In this document: positions 58,195-64,000 of the stretch, in pieces
Layout: each line of letters starts with the position of its first letter
Numbering within the stretch: position 1 is the first letter of the stretch
Assembly (NCBI GenBank): GCA_964019695.1
Contig: OZ026522.1
Span: 75,547,601-75,611,600, forward strand
Length of the DNA: 64,000 bases
Source: Loripinus fragilis
Taxonomy: Eukaryota; Mollusca; Bivalvia; Lucinida; Lucinidae
Direction of reading: 5' to 3'
Translations under genes and position numbers: made by a program
The notes under the pieces: generated by a model
What the model was told of the DNA's origin: nothing
Seen by the model: only the letters and a program-made list of their open reading frames with translations
Databases searched by the model: none

Positions 58195-58447
58195 CTAGGT
58201 TATAAAACTTTTTTAAGCTCAACTCAACTGAGCAGGAAATATCAACTGCCCATTAAAACTTAAATACCGACAAATAAAGACGTTTCTGGCTGTAAGTTGC
58301 GTCGATGTTCTATTTATCATACTAATAAATGTTGAAATGCCAACAATTCAATTGTTGGCATTTAACATTTATGAGCAGGATAAAGGATAAAACTTGTGCT
58401 CAGCTGAGTTGGGCATGAAAAAAGCTTTATTACCTCGAGGCCAGGCC
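58195..58447. mobile_element. MITE C, copy 6
   Basis: CCTAGGTTATAAAACTTTTT, CTCAACTCAACTGAGCAGG, a centre ATGCCAACAATTCAATTGTT with GGCAT, GTGCTCAGCTGAGTTGGGCA and TATTACCTCGAGGCCAGG. Confidence 0.88.
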
Positions 58448-58784
58448 CAACGATCAAATCCTATGGTCTTAAATAGATCATAAATGTTAGTCACTTTAGT
58501 TGTATTTCGAAACAGAAAAACTCATTGAAAATAAATCAAAACTTTAAGACAAAATATATGTGAATTTACCAAGCATGCAAACAGTAAAGTTTGTTCAATA
58601 TTATTTTGTGAATGAGTTTTAACCCTCTTTAATTCTGATGGGTTATTCCATTTCTTCGATGCATTAAGTATGCAAATTCAAGGTGTAGGTTAACATTACT
58701 AAAATTGATGTAGCTCTGTCCCTGAAAATGCTTTGATTTTATCAAACATGAAATGAAATGCAACCTTAACCCTTTTGCTTCATA
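58448..58784. other. Non-coding intronic sequence
   Basis: Nothing recognised. Confidence 0.45.
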
Positions 58785-58882
58785 GAGATGCCTTTTACCG
58801 CTTTTGCAAATAGAGCAGATCCAGATAAGGCAGCTCTTCTAAGAGCTTTCTGATTAGGCTCTACTCAGTTTGCTTATAGAAA
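58785..58882. mobile_element. Short foldback L, copy 2
   Basis: AGATGCCTTTTACCGCTTTTGC... AGCTCTTCTAAGAGCT centre and CTCTACTCAGTTTGC arm match 45160-45262. Internal quoted arms are shorter than 20 bp each. Confidence 0.75.
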
Positions 58883-59148
58883 GATGATTAGAAGTGATCC
58901 TGCACTAGGGGATCAGACATGTTACAATTGCGTTGTTCTATGTATTAATGTGAAAGTTTATTTACATTATTATTAAAAGTGAGTCGAGATTAGTATGAAT
59001 ATTGATGAAGGAACAGGTTAGGGGCGATTAATTTGATCTTCACAGTTTGCCAAAGTAAGTGTTTACAGATATCCAGAACAGAAAAGGTGATATTTTTGTC
59101 TTCTTCTGTACTAACATTGACTAGAATATTCCATGTTACTAATTGCAG

Positions 59149-59218
59149 AATTGTCCATATTGCACAGAAGATATTGGAGCCCAAGTGATAAATGAATTGA
59201 AATGCGCCACTGAAGCAG
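59149..59218 (+). CDS. Exon 6: Cys-rich segment, likely entry to NTR/C345C domain
   Basis: Acceptor CTAATTGCAG and donor GTGAGA bound 23 codons plus one base. The peptide starts NCPYCTEDIG and ends VINELKCATEA. In invertebrate C3-like proteins a Cys-Pro-x-Cys motif followed some 12-15 residues later by another Cys precedes the NTR/C345C domain; I recall this pattern but cannot verify it here. The exon continues exon 5 in phase 0 and ends in phase 1, so at least one more exon must follow. MITE D begins about 40 bp after the donor. Confidence 0.65.
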
Positions 59219-59260
59219 GTGAGAGTTCTAAAAGTGCATACTGTGCCAATACAATATAAT

Positions 59261-59497
59261 ATGAGCCATGACATGTGATTTCCAACAATGTTGCATTTTG
59301 ACAAGTACAGACTCAGACGAGCCTTTGCTGCCTCCTTTCAAGCTTAAAAACTCCAAATGATATTCAGTCAGTAGCTTAACACTCGTAGAAAAATCAAGCG
59401 ACTAGCAAAGGCTCTGATCAGACTGTGCGTATGCGCAGGCTGATCTGAGGCTTTGCTGGTCGCACATACCACAGTGTTGGAAATCCCAAGCCACGGC
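59261..59497. mobile_element. MITE D, complete copy beside exon 6
   Basis: Terminal inverted repeats GAGCCATGACATGTGATTTC (then CAACA) and TGTTGGAAATCCCAAGCC (then ACGGCTC). Inside are a CAAGCTTAAAAACTCCAAAT block and AGGCTGATCTGAGGCTTTGC. Orientation opposite to the copies at 21645 and 34487; begins about 40 bp after the exon 6 donor. Confidence 0.92.
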
Positions 59498-59559
59498 TCA
59501 ATTATATTTCAAACTCATTTTCTTGTTAATGAGGCCAGAAACTGACGTATTCACACACT

Positions 59560-59800
59560 GCATACTAAAACTCGGCACCATGAGGTATATAGATGGAACA
59601 CTATTAGTCAAATGGCATCTAAATGAAATTAAAGCAAAGCAGCAAACTTTTTCCCCCAAGCAAGAAAAACGCAAAACTAGGAATATCACTTAGTACTGCA
59701 CAACTAAACAAGGACCAAACACTAAAACCGACACACAATAGAAACAGCAATACATAATGGATCAGAGAGCAGCCAAAGCCAAGGCACCTATGAGTTTTAC
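59560..59800 (-). repeat. Family A, old minus copy
   Basis: AAAGCAAAGCAGCAAACTTT, CAAGAAAAACGCAAAACTAG and AAACAAGGACCAAACACTAA follow the order of diverged minus-strand family A. Confidence 0.5.
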
Positions 59801-60599
59801 TAGCTGAATCATCGCCATAGTTATGCTGTCCTAAAAACACAAAATTTGCATAGTTCACGAGGCGGGGGGGGGCTTCTTATCTTACTAATGCATTATCCCC
59901 GGGAAACAAACAAATCAATCAACACATACTGTGATGAAACAAAAAAGTCTTCCAATAAATTGTTTACTCAGAAACTTCTTAAAGTATATTGGTATCATAA
60001 ACTTCAAAACCTTTTTCTAAATTTTATCGACGATACCATGATTTGATATCTTAATTCCAAAAATGGACTTCATCTCTCTTGCTTCAATGACTTTTGAAAC
60101 CTGAGTTCTATGGTGACTTGGTTTATAAATTGAAGAAATTGTTGGCTCTAATAATTTTTCAGCGCAATTTAGTAAAATAATACCCCATTATAAAAATATT
60201 GGCTATAACATTAATGTATTGCAACAGACTGCATGCTTGGTAGCCAACCCAATCATGATTGGCAACTTTGTTTTTCTTTATAATTGTACGCCAGTGGGTC
60301 AGCCTTCAGACTCTATGACGATTTCAACTTAAAGACTTATCTATTGATGAGATGGTAGGGCCTGATGAGTTTGGCTCTTGTCGGGCTCACCAGGGTTTAC
60401 TTGTTGGTTTCTTTTACTCCTCTATTCAGTTTTATATACTGTTGAGTCCTTATCTTTGCTTTATCTCCTTTTTATATTTCGATGCATATGCTCTAGGAGA
60501 AAATGCATGGATAAGTTATGGGTCTTTAATGCAAACCAAACATCTATGTGTCTTGATCCACATCTGAACTTAGGATGAGGTTACTGACCGGTCCAAGGG
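59801..60599. other. Non-coding intronic sequence
   Basis: A GGCGGGGGGGG run at 59861; no exon or repeat supported. Confidence 0.4.
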
Positions 60600-60870
60600 G
60601 GTACTTCTCTTGTGAATTATTTGTGTTATTTTGTCTTGCTTCCATGGCGGTACTTCTTTTGTGGATCTTTTATGTTTTTTCTGTCTTGCGTTTGCTATGC
60701 CTTAGTGCACGTATGTTTATATGTGCCTTGTGGTCACCAGCTGGGAAAGGACTGACCTCTTGGCTGTTGTTGTGATGTCTAATTGTGAGTTTGTCATTTT
60801 TCCATGGTGTATCCATTGTCAGGTAGAGTACTTGATTGTATTGGTTCCTGATCTTGGCAAAAATCCCAGT
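60600..60870 (+). repeat. Family B, copy 4
   Basis: GGCGGTACTTCTTTTGTGGA, CTGGGAAAGGACTGACCTCT and TTGATTGTATTGGTTCCTGA match other family B copies; a partial duplicate of its head (GGGGGTACTTCTCTTGTGAA) lies just before. Confidence 0.8.
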
Positions 60871-61606
60871 TAAGCCACGGTGGAAAAAGCCAAAGGCAAG
60901 CCGCGACACTGATATGAGGCACCATGTGGTGTGGATACTCAAAAGCACCACCTTAATTTGAGCACACAAATCAAATATAAAACTTATGGTTTAGAAAAGA
61001 TTCAGAATTTTACATTTGAAATTCATTTATTTTTATTTAGCTCTTACGTTGTATTCCTTTCAATTTGTGTGCATAATATGGTAAATGGTATTTTTTACCT
61101 TAAAAAGTGGATGTCACAAGAAAACGTTGCTTATTGTTGCTCAGTCTAGTTTTCGTACCTGCACAGTCTGATAAGTGTTTAGTTGGTCTCTGTATAAATC
61201 AAAATATACGAGAGAGAGCTATTGTGTCTTAAAACACAAGAATGCTGTATGTCATCTTACAAGTAAAATTAATGAACATGCAACGTATAAGCAATATATA
61301 TATATATATACAGCCAAAAATTTCACGTCTGGGAGAGCCCGAACATAATCATTTGGATGTTTGGTGTGCTCTCTTGAATATCGTTTTTCCAGTATAATGA
61401 AATAATTAGTACAAGTAAGCGTCCCTTTCATAACCCATTAATCATGAAATATTACAACCCTTTTGGCATATTTTCTTTATTTTATGAAAAATGTAATTTT
61501 ACTAAATTCACTTGGTAGATTATTTTGCACATAAACTGTATCTATCCAATACACACAAACTACATGGCTCTTGGCTTGGTGTACTCTACGCATGGATGAT
61601 TGGTTA
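60871..61606. other. Non-coding; (TA)n at about 61293-61311
   Basis: A short TA repeat and otherwise nothing recognised before the TIR element. Confidence 0.5.
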
Positions 61607-62637
61607 TATACTATGCACAATAAATTTAGCAATTGTTTTGTATGGGTGGGCCCATCCACATCAGACCTCGAGTTTCATTTGCTGTCATGAAAATACAAGC
61701 GCCGATCATCTGACAAAATTTTCCGTTTAAAAAATACAGAATTACCAAACGCAGCGGCCGTGCTAAAGTGACGTTTAATTTTAAGACTAGCGGGTAACGT
61801 GGGTATTTCTGATCATGAGGGGAAGCCGAAACTATTTTCAAACGATTGTTTGGTCACTGAAAACCAAAAAAAGCATAGCAAATGCTGCAATTTTTTTAAC
61901 TTTCTAAGAGAAATAGAGGACCAAGTTTTCACAACTTGACGTTTTTATTAATGCTTTTACGTTATCGCCTTTAAACGGTGTTTCTAGTCGGATTTTCTTG
62001 AACCACATTCACAAGTAAAACTACTTGATGCCTTCCAACACATTAAGACAAATACTGTTGAATGAAACACTTTCACAGCTACAGTGCATGAGCTGAAAGA
62101 TAAAATTTACCGTCACCGCTATCTCGCAAATGCGTCGTAACATTTTTCAGTAACTTAAGGATTTAATCAACCATAAGATGAGTTACATTGAAAACCTATG
62201 ATATCTTTGTAAACTGATACTCTGTTGAATTGATGCGCCAATTAACATTAAAAGGTAAATCAAATTATGACTACGTTTTGACGTCATTGATGGCAGCTGA
62301 TTTTTTTCAGCATGAAATCTCTATCATATCTGTCACATAACCAATAGTTTTTATAGACGTATGATGCATATGGAAGATAAAAGACAACCAAACAAAAAAT
62401 CACATGCTTATCATTTAAGCATCACTTACAACGGATGTGATTTTGCTTACTGACCCCTCCTGCAATTCTTGCTCTCCCCAAATGCCTATTTAAAGGATGA
62501 CGTCTGAAATTCCGTGGTTTTATTAGCCTAAGATTCTGTTCTCGTCGTTGCAATTGAAATTGATCAGCACTGCACAAAGATGCGCACAAAAAAGATGCGA
62601 AACATAAGAAATTGCTAAACTTATTGTGCATAGTATA
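61607..62637. mobile_element. 1.03-kb TIR element, copy 2
   Basis: Left TATACTATGCACAATAAATT and right AACTTATTGTGCATAGTATA termini; collinear with 16841-17869 (for example TTTGTATGGGTGGGCCCATC, AACGCAGCGGCCGTGCTAAA, TTTTTATTAATGCTTTTACG). No transposase. Confidence 0.9.
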
Positions 62638-63148
62638 GTACATAGCTGCATAATATTGCGCCATTGTCATCAAGGTTGAATATGGACTACAGTTGCACTT
62701 CAAAATATTTCTTAAGAAATCAGATAGAAAACAACAACAACAAAAATAATCATTAAAATGCTTATGGTTTTTGACTTTAAAATACTTTCACTTTGATTTT
62801 TAATCGAGTATTGGTGATACAATACCCTTACATGAGAAAATATTTGATTTCTAAAGGTTTTGGTGGGGTCAAATTTTGCAACCCCTCCCCCCATTGGTAG
62901 CGTCTCCTGTTTTGTAGTAGGGGTCGATCTGTCTAATTATAACCTTCATTTGGTCCTAATACCTCAAGCGTCCTATTCAAAAGGATATCAGTCATATCTT
63001 ATGCATTGGGAAGTTTTGGGAAGCATCTGAAAAATAGGCAGATACCCTATCAAAGTGTCAGAGGTCCTTTAAAGGTACAGTTGATAGCTGTCTATTTAAC
63101 TGTTATAAGGGACACAAATCTTGTTTTTTTTTATTTCAATATGTTCAG
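62638..63148. other. Non-coding sequence before the possible terminal exon
   Basis: CCCCTCCCCCCATTGG run at 62882; nothing else recognised. Confidence 0.4.
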
Positions 63149-63293
63149 GGGACATAATAATATCGTATGTAGAAGTGACTACGCAATTTTCTGTTCAAGA
63201 ATAGACTCCAAAAATAATATAATATCAGCAGATTTCGCCAACGTCCAAAATAACGAAAACGTGTCTAAGGGAAAGATATACAGGATGCATTAA
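63149..63293 (+). CDS. Possible terminal exon, NTR/C345C-like start
   Basis: A long pyrimidine tract ending TTCAG precedes an open frame ending in TAA at 63291-63293, with AATAAA at 63342-63347. The peptide contains IVCRSDYAIFCSRID and ends SKGKIYRMH. The C-x-SDYAIF start and a basic GKI segment about 30 residues on resemble the first half of an NTR domain ('C..DYV.K..V'). Against it: the frame needs two bases from the previous exon while exon 6 supplies one, and the domain would be only half length. An unseen intermediate exon, an alternative end or chance are all possible. Confidence 0.3.
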
Positions 63294-63341
63294 ACCATAC
63301 AACTGCTATAATTTGTTTTATTTCTGATGCAATCATATCAC

Positions 63342-63347
63342 AATAAA
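63342..63347 (+). terminator. AATAAA polyadenylation signal candidate
   Basis: Lies 49 bp after the TAA of the possible terminal exon; AATAAA is common in AT-rich DNA, so weight is low. Confidence 0.3.
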
Positions 63348-63604
63348 TTCTGATGTTTGAAACTTGGTGTAGATGGATGTTTATCTATTTTTGCATATAA
63401 TATTCGTTTATAGGCATTTTTCAGATTTTTAATATGGTTTCCAAAAATGGCCACCAAAGTTCATCGTCTCACTTAGCAGCGTTTTGCCTCCAAAGCATAT
63501 TGATTCAACTACGGCTTGGGAAATATTTTTTAGCTAAAATTTTAGTTATTTTGTTAGCTTTTTTTCAATATTAGGCAAACCTGTTTTTATAAGCCTTTGT
63601 ATTT

Positions 63605-63715
63605 TAGAAACCTTCTAAATGCGCACTTTCACAAACAGAGAATACCCAGATAAAATGCTACATAAGGCAACATTTCATTAGAGTCTACACTGTTTGTTAT
63701 GGTTACAAAAGATAT
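63605..63715. mobile_element. Short foldback L, copy 3 (worn)
   Basis: CACAAACAGAGAATACCCAG, a degraded centre and GAGTCTACACTGTTTGTTAT resemble the arms at 45160 and 58785. Confidence 0.6.
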
Positions 63716-63920
63716 GCGGACACATATCACAATTTATTTTGAACAGTATAACCTGACACCACTGGATATGTACAATGGATTATCCTAGATATATCCTATC
63801 AAACAAGAAGAAAGAATCAAAGGGCTAAAACATAACAGTGAGTGGAAAGAACAAGCAAAAAAAAATTAGCAGGTCCTTTTTTAAATATATCTAGCATTGA
63901 AGCACCCTCTCCTCATTTAA

Positions 63921-64000
63921 GCCGCAACATGAGATTTACAACAATGTAGTTTGTGTGACAAGCAAAGACTCAGAACAGCCTGCAGGACCAGAAAGGCTCA
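63921..64000. mobile_element. MITE D, left part, cut by the window edge
   Basis: AAGCCGCAACATGAGATTTA and CAACAATGTAGTTTGTG match the start of 34487-34725. Confidence 0.85.

Larger units (their letters stand above)
7041..59218 (+). other. 3' part of a thioester-containing protein gene (A2M/C3 type), six exons
   Basis: Six + strand exons join in phase into one reading frame. Introns are 4.1, 10.5, 12.4, 12.5 and 12.2 kb and filled with mobile elements. Exons 1-3 read as the receptor-binding domain that ends alpha-2-macroglobulin, C3/C4/C5 and TEP proteins, which are secreted immune or protease-trapping factors. The thioester, bait and MG domains would lie upstream of the window. Exons 4-6 extend beyond where a plain A2M stops, as in C3-type proteins that carry a C-terminal NTR/C345C domain. 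Whether this is complement C3-like, A2M-like or another TEP cannot be settled here. The joins rest on splice consensus and phase agreement, not transcripts. Confidence 0.75.

Overview
The window is eukaryotic nuclear DNA from an invertebrate, most likely a bivalve mollusc. Coding islands are tiny and bounded by GT/AG splice sites, almost everything between them is decayed transposons, MITEs, SINEs and short-period arrays, and no bacterial-style gene packing is present. The bivalve call rests on the repeat style (tandem 'cassette' repeats, abundant foldback MITEs, tRNA-type SINEs, INT-before-RT Gypsy elements) and is inference, not proof.

The only host gene I can support runs on the + strand through nearly the whole window. 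Six exons (7041-7128, 11211-11379, 21881-21916, 34362-34372, 46892-46987, 59149-59218) have matching splice phases and encode about 156 residues. The first three give the receptor-binding end of an alpha-2-macroglobulin/complement C3-type thioester-containing protein. The fourth is an 11-nt microexon, and the last two encode a less familiar extension with a Cys-Pro-x-Cys motif. A further ORF at 63149-63293 resembles the start of an NTR/C345C domain but is out of phase with exon 6. All other features are therefore intronic.

Layout: 1-7040, dispersed repeats upstream of exon 1. 7129-21880, MITEs, families A and B, one SINE, a 1.03-kb TIR element and a 16-unit array of about 131 bp. 21917-34361, MITEs, a 160-bp array split by a 2.85-kb element lying between AAA and TTT without target duplication (Spy-like), a dead pogo-type transposase with a PHD finger, and a 150-bp array. 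34373-46891, a LINE fragment, a Gypsy element in Gmr1-like domain order, an AT-rich minisatellite and a 530-bp foldback. 46988-59148, SINEs, a second LINE fragment, a dead Tc1 DD34E transposase, and a 151-bp array between inverted ends. 59219-64000, MITEs and the second copy of the 1.03-kb element.

The most interesting points are the Spy-like insertion and its unrecognised reading frames, the giant-intron thioester-protein gene with a microexon, and the repeated placement of one MITE family directly beside its exons.
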